A DNA stretch of 64,000 bases from Paenibacillus sp. BSR1-1. GTDB lineage: Bacteria; Bacillota; Bacilli; Bacillales; Cytobacillaceae. The notes under the pieces were generated by a model. It was not told the origin of the DNA and made no database searches. It was given only the letters and a program-made list of their open reading frames with translations. The DNA is taken from contig NZ_JAQMWQ010000026.1 of the NCBI RefSeq assembly GCF_030403775.1, positions 1-64,000 on the forward strand. Direction: 5' to 3'. The position numbers were made by a program, and so were the translations under genes. Below, piece by piece: positions 1 to 8,353 of this stretch (positions are counted from its first letter, which is position 1; each line of letters starts with the position of its first letter).

Positions 1-88
<88 letters not shown>

Positions 89-162
89 TGTTTTTTTTAA
101 AAAACCATGCATAAAAATTATGATTTTGCATAAGATAATATGGTGGTCATAATTATTACCGT

Positions 163-236
<74 letters not shown>

Positions 237-240
237 TCTT

Positions 241-317
241 GGTCTGGTAGTTCAGTTGGTTAGAATGCCTGCCTGTCACGCAGGAGGTCGCGGGTTCGAG
301 TCCCGTCCAGACCGCCA
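241..317 (+). tRNA. tRNA-Asp (GTC)
   Basis: A 77-base cloverleaf with acceptor stem GGTCTGG/CCAGACC, anticodon loop CTGTCAC (anticodon GTC) and an encoded CCA end. It follows tRNA-Met by four bases and ends the rRNA-tRNA transcription unit. Confidence 0.96.
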
Positions 318-332
318 TATTTTTAAGTAAGT

Positions 333-359
333 ACGAAACAAGAGTTTCGTCTTTTTTTT
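333..359 (+). terminator. Rho-independent terminator of the rRNA-tRNA operon
   Basis: A 7-bp stem (ACGAAAC/GTTTCGT) with loop AAGA is followed directly by CTTTTTTTT. It lies 16 bases after tRNA-Asp. Confidence 0.88.
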
Positions 360-424
360 ATCCAAAAAACATGCTTTTTTGCGTAAAAGGAAAAAATCAT
401 GTAAACTACATAAAGAATAGGCAT

Positions 425-451
425 CCTTAGGAGAGATCCTAAGGTTTTTTT
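425..451 (+). terminator. Terminator-like hairpin upstream of tsaE
   Basis: A perfect 8-bp stem (CCTTAGGA/TCCTAAGG) with a GAGA loop and seven T residues. It lies about 50 bases before tsaE, so it is either a second terminator of the tRNA operon or a leader attenuator for the tsa operon. The sequence does not decide between these. Confidence 0.75.
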
Positions 452-499
452 GCATCTAAAATTAGGTAAAATGAAGATAGAGAGTAAATAGGTGATGGA

Positions 500-955
500 A
501 TGAACCAATTTGAATTAAATACAACGAATTCTGATGAAACTGCCCAGTTTGCAGAAAGATTAGCCTCTTTTTTACAACCGGGAGATGTGATTGCCCTTGA
601 AGGTGATTTAGGAGCTGGAAAGACCACTTTTACAAAAGGTCTGGCAAAAGGCCTGGACATTAAGAAAACCGTAAATAGTCCAACCTTTACCATCATTAAA
701 GAATATAACGGAAACTTGCCATTATATCACATGGATGTTTATCGGGTAGCAGATGCTTATGAGGACTTGGGGTTTGATGAATACTTTGAAGGTGATGGAG
801 TAACAGTAGTTGAATGGGCTCATTTAATTGAAGAGCAATTGCCATCGGACCTATTAACCATTTACTTGTATCATGAGGAACAGGATAAACGGAAAATTGT
901 TCTCAAGCCAAAGGGTAAAAGATATGAGCAATTATGTAAGGAGATTTTTGCATGA
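500..955 (+). CDS. tsaE: tRNA threonylcarbamoyladenosine biosynthesis ATPase TsaE
   Basis: TsaE is the ATPase of the t6A37 synthesis complex and works with TsaB and TsaD in the cytoplasm. The 151-residue protein has the family P-loop GDLGAGKTT (residues 35-43), the T-loop NSPTF and the VEWAHL segment near residue 110, and is of normal length. The ATG has an upstream AATAGGTGATGGA Shine-Dalgarno region. It overlaps tsaB by four bases (ATGA), so the genes are translationally coupled. In B. subtilis this is ydiB. Confidence 0.95.
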   Translation: MNQFELNTTNSDETAQFAERLASFLQPGDVIALEGDLGAGKTTFTKGLAKGLDIKKTVNSPTFTIIKEYNGNLPLYHMDVYRVADAYEDLGFDEYFEGDGVTVVEWAHLIEEQLPSDLLTIYLYHEEQDKRKIVLKPKGKRYEQLCKEIFA

Positions 956-1659
956 CAATTTTAGCAATCGATACTTCTAATTATGCATTAGGAGTTTCGC
1001 TTTTAGAAGAAAACCAAGTGCTTGGGGAGTATATTACAAATTTAAAAAAGAATCATTCTGTCCGAATCATGCCGGCCATCCAGACGTTAATGAAGGATTG
1101 TGAACGAGTGCCGGGAGATTTAACGAAAATAGTGGTGGCAAAGGGCCCAGGCTCTTATACAGGTGTAAGAATTGGGGTTACGATTGCAAAAACACTGGCA
1201 TGGACTTTAAATATTCCGCTGGTAGGCATCTCTAGTCTTGAAACTTTAGCATCTGGAGCAGGACGCTACTTTGATGGCTTTGTGTCTCCATTATTTGACG
1301 CAAGAAGAGGACAAGTCTATACTGGGCTGTATCAGTTTGAGAACGGACAGCTTTCAGTTGTAGAGCAGGACCAGTTAGTTATGGCTGTAGATTGGGCAGC
1401 TAAACTAGCTGAAATGACAAAGCCCATATTGTTTGTCGGGAATGATCTGCCGATTCATCAATCGAAGCTTGAAGAAGTCGTAGGGCCTAAAGCATTTTTT
1501 GCAAGCATCACAGAACATAATCCTCGTCCTTCTGAACTTGCCTTGTTAGGACGCAACAAAGATGGGGAAGATGTGCATACTTTTGTACCTAATTATATAC
1601 GCTTAGCTGAAGCCGAAGCCAAGTGGTTAGAAGCTAAAGGAAAAAATTCAAATGGATAG
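952..1659 (+). CDS. tsaB: tRNA threonylcarbamoyladenosine biosynthesis protein TsaB
   Basis: TsaB is the inactive ASKHA-fold partner that dimerises with TsaD in t6A synthesis. The 235-residue protein starts MTILAIDTSN, the nucleotide-fold strand, and carries the conserved GPGSYTGVRIG motif (about residues 66-76) typical of TsaB/YeaZ. The start overlaps the tsaE stop and the gene overlaps rimI by eight bases. Length is normal. B. subtilis equivalent ydiC. Confidence 0.95.
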   Translation: MTILAIDTSNYALGVSLLEENQVLGEYITNLKKNHSVRIMPAIQTLMKDCERVPGDLTKIVVAKGPGSYTGVRIGVTIAKTLAWTLNIPLVGISSLETLASGAGRYFDGFVSPLFDARRGQVYTGLYQFENGQLSVVEQDQLVMAVDWAAKLAEMTKPILFVGNDLPIHQSKLEEVVGPKAFFASITEHNPRPSELALLGRNKDGEDVHTFVPNYIRLAEAEAKWLEAKGKNSNG

Positions 1660-2119
1660 GGATAGAAAAATGGTAGATTCTTATGTTTTTCGCTATATGA
1701 GGGAAGAGGATATCGACCAAGTTTTAGCTGTTGAACAGGCCTCGTTTACTGTGCCATGGAGCCGTGAAGCTTTTTATAATGAATTGCACAATAACAAGTT
1801 TGCCGTTTATATCGTGCTTGAGGAAGACAATAAAATAATTGGATACTGCGGTACGTGGATTGTGATTGATGAAGCGCATGTAACGAATGTGGCCATTTTG
1901 CCGGAATCTCGAGGCAGAAAGCTGGGGGAAACGATGATGCGCAAATTGATGTCTGTTTCGAGGGAAATGGGTGCGAAGAGCATGACCCTTGAGGTTCGGG
2001 TAACCAATCATGTGGCACAATCTCTATACCGTAAACTAGGCTTTCAAAATGGCGGGATTCGGAAAAATTATTATTCAGATAATCAGGAAGATGCGCTAGT
2101 GATGTGGGTGAATTTATGA
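1652..2119 (+). CDS. rimI: Ribosomal protein alanine N-acetyltransferase RimI-like (GNAT)
   Basis: A GNAT-fold acetyl-CoA transferase of 155 residues. The acetyl-CoA loop ESRGRKLGE lies near residues 84-92 and the C-terminal SLYRKLGFQ segment is typical of RimI. The position between tsaB and tsaD is the B. subtilis one (ydiD). In other bacteria RimI acetylates the N terminus of ribosomal protein S18; the substrate here is inferred. An ATG six codons downstream (1670) is an alternative start. Confidence 0.92.
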   Translation: MDRDRKMVDSYVFRYMREEDIDQVLAVEQASFTVPWSREAFYNELHNNKFAVYIVLEEDNKIIGYCGTWIVIDEAHVTNVAILPESRGRKLGETMMRKLMSVSREMGAKSMTLEVRVTNHVAQSLYRKLGFQNGGIRKNYYSDNQEDALVMWVNL

Positions 2120-3141
2120 TAAAAGATCAGTATATATTGGGAATCGAAACGAGCTGTGATGAAACAGCAGTTGCGATTATTAAAAATGGCAGGGAAATTG
2201 CGGCAAATGTTGTAGCATCTCAAATTGAAAGTCATAAACGGTTTGGCGGCGTGGTACCGGAGATTGCGTCACGACATCATGTAGAACAAATGACTATCGT
2301 GATTCAAGAGGCTTTGAATCAAGCGGATTTAACATTTGCAGAAATTGATGCCATTGCTGTTACAGAAGGACCGGGTTTAGTGGGGGCTTTATTAATTGGG
2401 GTGAATGCAGCGAAAGCCCTTGCCTTTGCACATAATATTCCGCTTGTGCCTGTTCATCATATTGCCGGGCATATTTACGCAAACAGGCTGGTAACAGAAA
2501 TGAAATTTCCGCTGTTAGCCCTAGTTGTTTCAGGCGGGCATACAGAGCTTGTTTATATGAAGGAGCATGGCCATTTTGAAGTTATTGGCGAAACGCGTGA
2601 TGATGCTGCTGGGGAAGCCTATGACAAGGTGGCAAGAACGTTGAACATGCCATATCCAGGCGGGCCGCATATTGACCGTTTAGCACATGAGGGAAGCCCA
2701 ACGATTGATTTACCGCGTGCATGGCTTGAGGAAGGATCCTATGACTTTAGCTTCAGCGGGTTAAAATCAGCCGTTATCAATACGGTCCACAATGCTGAAC
2801 AGCGCGGCGAGACGATCGCACCTGAAGACCTTGCTGCCAGCTTTCAAGCAAGTGTTATTGAAGTGCTTGTGAAAAAAACAGAGAGAGCAGTAGCTGAATA
2901 TGGAGTGAAACAGCTATTGGTCGCTGGCGGTGTAGCTGCAAACAAAGGGCTTAGAAGTGCATTAGAAAAGACTTTTTCAGAAAAGACTGATTTAGAATTA
3001 GTAATTCCTCCCTTATCATTATGCACCGATAATGCAGCAATGATTGCTGCTGCTGGAAGCATTATGTTTGAAAAAGGAATAAGAGCCGGTCTTTCGCTTA
3101 ATGCCAACCCAGGACTAGATATAGAAATCTATAATGACTAA
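2116..3141 (+). CDS. tsaD: tRNA N6-adenosine threonylcarbamoyltransferase TsaD
   Basis: TsaD is the catalytic subunit that transfers threonylcarbamoyl to A37 of ANN-decoding tRNAs. Visible motifs are GIETSCDE near the N terminus, the metal-binding [17 protein letters not shown] and [13 protein letters not shown] chose the ATG at 2116 because its ATGA overlap with the rimI stop repeats the coupling seen upstream; a GTG at 2104 in the same frame would add four residues. Old names are gcp and ydiE. A terminator follows directly, so this ends the operon. Confidence 0.95.
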   Translation: MIKDQYILGIETSCDETAVAIIKNGREIAANVVASQIESHKRFGGVVPEIASRHHVEQMTIVIQEALNQADLTFAEIDAIAVTEGPGLVGALLIGVNAAKALAFAHNIPLVPVHHIAGHIYANRLVTEMKFPLLALVVSGGHTELVYMKEHGHFEVIGETRDDAAGEAYDKVARTLNMPYPGGPHIDRLAHEGSPTIDLPRAWLEEGSYDFSFSGLKSAVINTVHNAEQRGETIAPEDLAASFQASVIEVLVKKTERAVAEYGVKQLLVAGGVAANKGLRSALEKTFSEKTDLELVIPPLSLCTDNAAMIAAAGSIMFEKGIRAGLSLNANPGLDIEIYND

Positions 3142-3167
3142 CCCTTCCTAAATGGAAGGGTTTTTTT
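3140..3167 (+). terminator. Terminator of the tsa operon
   Basis: A 9-bp perfect stem (AACCCTTCC/GGAAGGGTT) with a five-base loop overlaps the tsaD stop codon and is followed by seven T residues. Confidence 0.9.
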
Positions 3168-3168
3168 A

Positions 3169-3435
3169 TTCAAACGGATTGATTAAATAAGGCTGAGGTC
3201 AAGGTTATCACTAAGTATATAAAACTAATTAAACGATTGATTAATATGGCAACAAAACTAATCAAACGATTAATTAAATAAGGTTGAGGCCAAGGTATCA
3301 CTAAGTTTATAAAACTAATCAATCATTTGATTAAAAAGGTTGGTCCAAGGAAACCTAATCAAACGATTGCTTGAGTAGGATTGAATCCTTGGTATGACAA
3401 AGTCCGGAAACCTAATCAAGCGATTGATTAAAAAA
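3169..3435. repeat. Degenerate array of imperfect palindromes
   Basis: Six variants of a motif close to AATCAAACGATTGATTAA lie at about 3169, 3227, 3260, 3317, 3357 and 3414, with spacings of roughly 33-58 bases. Arms are AATCA/TGATT. The segments between copies are also repeated: 3190-3245 and 3280-3335 share GAGG-CAAGG-ATCACTAAGT-TATAAAACTAA with few changes, so it is an imperfect tandem repeat of about 90 bases. It fills the gap between two convergent genes and shows no coding sequence. Function unknown. Confidence 0.7.
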
Positions 3436-3483
3436 GTATTCATTGTAAAAAGGGATCTTGCAACCGGCACCCTTAAATGATTG

Positions 3484-6030
3484 TTAGAAGTACTTTTCAA
3501 TAGCATTTGGTGCATCTTGGCGATAAGCCAATTTCCAAACCTTTAAGACATTTTCTTTCGTTACTTTCATCGCCGGTACCACATAGAAAGGAGCCACTTC
3601 CTTTCCAAGCAAGGAATATCCCGCAATAATCGCCTGCGCCACACCATTTTCATAAGGCAGCTGTGCTCCAAGGCCTTTTATATTTCCGTCAGAAGCAATG
3701 TCAATCGCCACATTACTTCCTAAATCAACGGTTGTAATGACGATATCATTTTTCCCGGCTTTGCGGGCAGCAGCCAGTACTCCCTCCGCCGGCTGATCCC
3801 AAATCGCAAAAATTCCATCTAAATCAGGGCTTGTTGCTAACATATCAGAGGCTGCTTTTTCTGCTTCTTTTGGAGTGGTGATTCCAGCTCGTGCCGCAAT
3901 TTTTATATTTGGATAGTTTTCTTTGATGGTCGTTTCAAATGCTTCGACTCGCTGATTATTGACAAAAAAATCAGCATTGTGAAATATAACCCCAATCTTG
4001 CCTGCTCCATTAAGGGCATCCCCCATAATCTCTCCAGCGAAAATACCATTTCCATAGTTATCTGACGTTACAACGCTTACATAATCTTTGCCTGCTTCCA
4101 AGCCCTCAGGCATACTGTCCATAAAGATTAGTTTAATGCCTGCTTTCGATGCCTTTTTAAAAACAGGAGCCGTTGTATGTGGATTGACCGGTAAGCTAAC
4201 AATGACATCTGCCTTCAGCTCTATAATGGTTTCGATATCTGAAATTTGTTTATTAGCCTTAAATTCTGCATCCGAAACCGCCACAACTTCGATCCCCATT
4301 TTCTCGAATGTATCCTTTAAACCATTGATGGTTGCGGTTGAAAAATCATTTTCCGTATAGTGCATCGCAATCGCAGCTTTATACTTCTTTTCTTTCAGCT
4401 TTCTCAGATCTTTCAATGATAATTGGAGTGTTTTGGCCGAAACAGCTTCCTCTCCATGTGGTCCTTGACTTAAAATTTTATCTGCCGGTATATTCTGATT
4501 GATCGTATTAAGCAGGGTCTCTTTTATGACGGATAAAAACTCTTGAACATTAAAGGGTTTTGTCACATAATTATCGAACCCCAGGTCTAATGTATATTGA
4601 ATATCTTGCGGTATAGCATTGGCACTTACTGCGATGATAGCAATGTCTTTCGTTTTTCCACAAGATTTTAAACGCTCAAAAACCTCGTTTCCGTGTATAT
4701 CCGGGAGATCCAGATCAAGGAGAATCAAGTCAACCTTTTCTTTAGCCGCCATTTCTAAGCCTTCTTTTCCGGTACGGGCAGATAAAAAGGTATAGGAAGG
4801 CTGCGATTTCATAATGTTCGTGACAAGATTTAAGTTAGATTCATTATCCTCGATATACAGCAAGCAATATTGCTCGGTCTTATTTTCATTCACCACATGA
4901 GATTCGATATTCTCACCCCATCTCACAGCTGCCTTTAAATCGTGGGAAAGGGGGAGGCTGAAGGAAAAATTACTTCCAATTCGTTTTTGGCTCGTTACAT
5001 TAATGCTGCCCCCCATTTGATGGACAAGCTGTTTCACCATAGACAATCCAATACCTGTTCCTTCTTCTTGTGTTCCCTCAACCCGATAAAATGGAACAAA
5101 GACTTTCTGATACTCGTCAGCAGAAATTCCTGCTCCTGTATCTACAACATGCACGAAAGCCTCGTTTCCTTTCAAATAAGAGTGGATAATGACTTTGCCG
5201 CCTATGCGGTTATATTTAATCGCATTATCGAGCAGGTTAAGAAGGATTTGTTTAAGGCGAATGGCGTCTGCAAGAACGACAATGCTTTGCGATGGATTCA
5301 CCCGGTTATGGAGACTAATTTCCTTCTTTTGGGCAAGCGGCTGAACAATCTTGATACATTCATTTATAATAGTAAGCAGATTAACCTCTTCAATCGTCAC
5401 TTTTAACTGACCTGTTTCGATTCTTGATAGATCTAAAATATCATTAATCAAGCTTAATAGATGATTTCCGCCGCCTAAAATCTCCTGGACAAAATCCTGC
5501 TGCTCCTCGTTTAAGGTTGCATCTATTTCCAATAGCTGCGCAAAACCCAGGATTCCGTTTAAAGGTGTTCGGAGTTCATGACTCATTTTCGATAGAAAGT
5601 CCGATTTGGCCATATTGGCTTTTTCTGCCTCTTCTTTTGCTTGAAGTAGCGCGTGTTCCATTTTTCTTCGTTCGGTGATATCGGAAATCGTCACAAGGGC
5701 AGCCTGCCCGCCGTCCATTTTAAGTGGTGTTGAATTAATGGAAAGCCATTTCAAGTTGTGATTTAGATCCTTTCCACCCACTATAAAATCTTTAAAAGGA
5801 ATACCCTGTTCGAGGGTGAGGATATTTGGCAGCTCGGAATAAGGTAAACGGGTGCCGTCTTCTCGAAAAAATTCAAATTGCCTAAGGGTGGATTCTGTTA
5901 ATAATTCCTCTGAAAATCCCAGTACCTTTTCAACATTATCATTCAGGGCGACCATATTTCCCGATTTTTCATGGATAATCACGCATTCTGACATCGTCCG
6001 AAGCACTTCTTTATATAAGTTGAGATCCAT
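3484..6030 (-). CDS. Cytoplasmic hybrid histidine kinase: PAS - HisKA - HATPase - REC - sugar-binding (PBP type 1) domain
   Basis: An 848-residue sensor kinase. Domain order by eye: PAS about 1-120; HisKA with HELRTP and phospho-acceptor H151; HATPase about 245-362 with N box near 265-274, G1 DTGAGI (297-302) and G2 GTGIGLSM (324-331); receiver about 388-505 with E394/D395, phospho-acceptor D439 and K491; then about 551-840 a complete RbsB-like type 1 periplasmic-binding-protein domain. I see no signal peptide or membrane segment, so the sugar-binding domain should lie in the cytoplasm. It is divergent from the LytTR regulator at 6198 and beside a ribose-type ABC operon, suggesting it senses imported ligand. 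This domain order is unusual; the open frame is continuous with no sign of an assembly join. Confidence 0.9.
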   Translation of the reverse strand: MDLNLYKEVLRTMSECVIIHEKSGNMVALNDNVEKVLGFSEELLTESTLRQFEFFREDGTRLPYSELPNILTLEQGIPFKDFIVGGKDLNHNLKWLSINSTPLKMDGGQAALVTISDITERRKMEHALLQAKEEAEKANMAKSDFLSKMSHELRTPLNGILGFAQLLEIDATLNEEQQDFVQEILGGGNHLLSLINDILDLSRIETGQLKVTIEEVNLLTIINECIKIVQPLAQKKEISLHNRVNPSQSIVVLADAIRLKQILLNLLDNAIKYNRIGGKVIIHSYLKGNEAFVHVVDTGAGISADEYQKVFVPFYRVEGTQEEGTGIGLSMVKQLVHQMGGSINVTSQKRIGSNFSFSLPLSHDLKAAVRWGENIESHVVNENKTEQYCLLYIEDNESNLNLVTNIMKSQPSYTFLSARTGKEGLEMAAKEKVDLILLDLDLPDIHGNEVFERLKSCGKTKDIAIIAVSANAIPQDIQYTLDLGFDNYVTKPFNVQEFLSVIKETLLNTINQNIPADKILSQGPHGEEAVSAKTLQLSLKDLRKLKEKKYKAAIAMHYTENDFSTATINGLKDTFEKMGIEVVAVSDAEFKANKQISDIETIIELKADVIVSLPVNPHTTAPVFKKASKAGIKLIFMDSMPEGLEAGKDYVSVVTSDNYGNGIFAGEIMGDALNGAGKIGVIFHNADFFVNNQRVEAFETTIKENYPNIKIAARAGITTPKEAEKAASDMLATSPDLDGIFAIWDQPAEGVLAAARKAGKNDIVITTVDLGSNVAIDIASDGNIKGLGAQLPYENGVAQAIIAGYSLLGKEVAPFYVVPAMKVTKENVLKVWKLAYRQDAPNAIEKYF

Positions 6031-6197
6031 TTTTCTCCCTGCCTTTTCAAATGCGGGTTATTAGCTTTATTATAGTCTAGTGGTTCATGTCTGAATCAAT
6101 TTTTCTAAAAGGCTTCCTATGCAGGATAAACTGCCTTATACTGTTTGTAATGAATTTTGCTGATGATTTCAAAATAGTAGGCTTTGGGGGATGACCT

Positions 6198-6911
6198 ATG
6201 AGAGTTTTGATTGCAGATGACGATGCACCATCCAGAAAGTTGTTGAAGCATTTTATTAAAACCGTTCCCAACTTTCAGGTTGTTGGAGAAGCAGCAAATG
6301 GAGAAGAGTTAATCAGAAAAGTAATGGTGGAACGGCCCGATATCGCCTTAGTCGATATTCATATGCCATTATTGAATGGTATGGAAGCTGTGAAATCCTG
6401 TAAAAAAATTGTCCCTTCTTTACAGGTGATTTTCATTACAGGGTATGATGAATATGCTTTGGAAGCTTTTGATGTGAATGCAATCGATTACATTGTCAAG
6501 CCGATCGACCGTACCAGACTGTATGCGTCGCTTGATCGAGCCGCGGCATTTTCGAAACCGCCTGCCGACCGGCAGCCGCCATCGATAAAAAAGGATCTAA
6601 TGATTAAACAATACAATCAGTATTCCTTTATCCCTTTGGATGAGATTATTTTTATTGAAAGAGCTGACCGAAAAGCGGTTATCCATATGATGGAACAAAA
6701 AATCGAGGTAAACGAGGCGTTAACAAATCTAGAGGAAATTCTTGATTCACGATTTGTGGCCTCGCACCGATCCTTTATAATCAACTTGCAGCATTTAAAA
6801 AGGATTGAAGCATCCGGTCAGTCCTATAAAGCCTATTTTAAAAATTACGACGAGACGGCGAAGGTTTCCAAGAATAAGCTATCAGAATTGCAAAAAAATA
6901 AATCATTATGA
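6198..6911 (+). CDS. LytTR-family response regulator
   Basis: A 237-residue regulator with an N-terminal receiver (acidic DDD at residues 7-9, phospho-acceptor D53, K101) and a C-terminal LytTR DNA-binding domain from about residue 133, recognisable by the ASHRSFIINLQHLKRIE segment. It lies 167 bases from and divergent to the hybrid kinase, so it is the probable phosphorelay partner, although the kinase has its own receiver and no Hpt domain is seen. Targets cannot be named; the adjacent sugar genes are likely. The start ATG has TTTGGGGGATGACC upstream. Confidence 0.9.
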   Translation: MRVLIADDDAPSRKLLKHFIKTVPNFQVVGEAANGEELIRKVMVERPDIALVDIHMPLLNGMEAVKSCKKIVPSLQVIFITGYDEYALEAFDVNAIDYIVKPIDRTRLYASLDRAAAFSKPPADRQPPSIKKDLMIKQYNQYSFIPLDEIIFIERADRKAVIHMMEQKIEVNEALTNLEEILDSRFVASHRSFIINLQHLKRIEASGQSYKAYFKNYDETAKVSKNKLSELQKNKSL

Positions 6912-6938
6912 GGTCCAGTTTAACTGGATCTCTTTTTT
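6910..6938 (+). terminator. Terminator of the LytTR regulator gene
   Basis: A 9-bp stem (GAGGTCCAG/CTGGATCTC, one G-T pair) with loop TTTAA overlaps the stop codon and is followed by a T-rich run. Confidence 0.88.
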
Positions 6939-7053
6939 TGTTTTTTTGAAATTTATGAATATTTCGTCCGAATGAATAAAAAGGTTATACGATTGGATAG
7001 AAAGCGGTTCCAAATGGACAAAACCCTTGTCCGAAGCTCGTTAGACGACAATT

Positions 7054-7069
7054 TTGTAATCGATTACAA
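7054..7069. promoter_or_regulatory. LacI-type operator or cre site upstream of the LacI gene
   Basis: A perfect 16-base palindrome, TTGTAATCGATTACAA, 35 bases before the LacI-family gene. A near copy lies at 8214 before the ABC genes. The central CG and spacing fit LacI-family operators, and it also fits the CcpA cre consensus WTGNAANCGNWNNCW, so it may be bound by the local repressor, by CcpA, or by both. Confidence 0.75.
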
Positions 7070-7104
7070 TCCGGTTATAGAGATTCAGAAAGGAAACGAG
7101 AAAG

Positions 7105-8115
7105 ATGGTTGGGATTGTCGATGTAGCAAAAATGGCCAAGGTTTCAACAGCCACCGTTTCGAGAGTTTTATCAAACAACATGAACGTTTCTTCAAAGACA
7201 CGTGACAGGGTTTTAAAAGCGGTTAACCAACTGGAATATAAGCCAAACCGACTGGCGAGTAACCTAAGGAAAATGTCTTCAAAAACTGTAATGGCAGTCG
7301 TACCCGATATCACCAATCCCTTTTTCTCAAGTATTCTGCAAGGGTTTAAAGATGTCGCCTTAGAATTTGGCTACCATGTTCTGCTGGGCGATACAGGTAA
7401 TAGTCTTGAACAGGAAAGGGATTATATCAATCTGGTAAAAGAGCGTGTAGTCGACGGTTTGATCTTAGCAACGGCAAGATTGCCAAAAGAAGAAATTCTG
7501 GCAGCGAGCCAGGAAATCCCAGTGGTATTAGCATGTGAGTATATGGATGGTTTCGATATACCAACTGTTTCGATTGATAATGTCAGCGCAGGACGAGAAG
7601 CGGTAGAGCACTTGATCCGTCTTGGTCATCGGCGGATTGGAATGATTACTGGACCTCTGGACGTCATCCTTAGCAAGGATCGAGTGAAAGGTTATTATCA
7701 GGCTTTGAATTTAAATGAAATCCCGATAGAGGGAGTGCTGATTCAAGAAGGAAATTTTTCGGTTACTTCAGGATATGAAACGATGCTGAAGCTCCTGGCT
7801 TTAAAGGATCCTCCGACAGCGGTATTCGCCACAAATGATGAAATGGCTGTTGGAGCAATGAAGGCGATTAAACAAAGAGGGCTGCAAGTTCCAAACGATA
7901 TATCTGTTATCGGATTTGACGATATTCCGCTGTGCGGGTTGGTGGAACCGGAACTGACTTCTGTTTCACAGCCGAGGTATGACATGGGTTATCAGGCTAT
8001 GCAAATGCTGCTGTCGATTATTAAAAAAGAAGAGTTGACTCGCAACCAAATTGTATTGCCTCATCGCTTGATGCTTAGAGACACATGCTGTAAGAGGCCA
8101 TCACCCATGTTGTAA
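7105..8115 (+). CDS. LacI-family transcriptional regulator
   Basis: A 336-residue repressor-type protein. The N-terminal helix-turn-helix (IVDVAKMAKVSTATVSRVL, from residue 4) and hinge (about 47-57) are typical, followed by a type 1 PBP-like ligand domain (about 60-336) with the ends GFDDIPLC and LTSVSQPRYDMG that mark the RbsR/CcpA group. It stands just upstream of a ribose-type ABC operon, and matching palindromes before it and before the ABC genes suggest autoregulation and operon control by a sugar ligand. The ligand cannot be told from sequence. Confidence 0.93.
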   Translation: MVGIVDVAKMAKVSTATVSRVLSNNMNVSSKTRDRVLKAVNQLEYKPNRLASNLRKMSSKTVMAVVPDITNPFFSSILQGFKDVALEFGYHVLLGDTGNSLEQERDYINLVKERVVDGLILATARLPKEEILAASQEIPVVLACEYMDGFDIPTVSIDNVSAGREAVEHLIRLGHRRIGMITGPLDVILSKDRVKGYYQALNLNEIPIEGVLIQEGNFSVTSGYETMLKLLALKDPPTAVFATNDEMAVGAMKAIKQRGLQVPNDISVIGFDDIPLCGLVEPELTSVSQPRYDMGYQAMQMLLSIIKKEELTRNQIVLPHRLMLRDTCCKRPSPML

Positions 8116-8213
8116 AAGAATTTCGCAAATAACAATTGTTTTTAAGGAGGTGGTTCCTGGAGTTTTCGGCCATTATGATTCCTTTATAAAATGAGCACAA
8201 TATTTGAAGTTAG

Positions 8214-8229
8214 TTGTATTCGATTACAA
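8214..8229. promoter_or_regulatory. Operator or cre-like site before the ABC operon
   Basis: TTGTATTCGATTACAA differs at one base from the perfect palindrome at 7054. It lies in the 238-base gap between the LacI gene and the binding-protein gene, where the operon promoter must be. The rest of this gap (8116-8353) shows no ORF; I could not fix -35 and -10 boxes. Confidence 0.72.
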
Positions 8230-8353
8230 TAAGGAAATTAAATCAAATAATTTGCCTAATTATCCCAAGCATTTTATAAGATCGGGACCCATTACAGCTG
8301 GAAAAGACGATCTGGGTCTATGAAAAAACCTATAACGGAGAGGAAGAAAGTTT

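Noticed and set aside
3169-3435. CRISPR-like array
   Set aside because: The repeated units are short, imperfect and palindromic, the intervals are partly repeated too and vary in length, and no cas gene is present.
4942-5406. 154-codon ORF opposite the hybrid kinase
   Set aside because: It lies fully antisense to well-conserved kinase domains and shows composition expected of a shadow frame.
6972-7205. 77-codon ORF before the LacI gene
   Set aside because: It overlaps the palindromic operator and the true LacI start in another frame, has no ribosome-binding site and no family resemblance.
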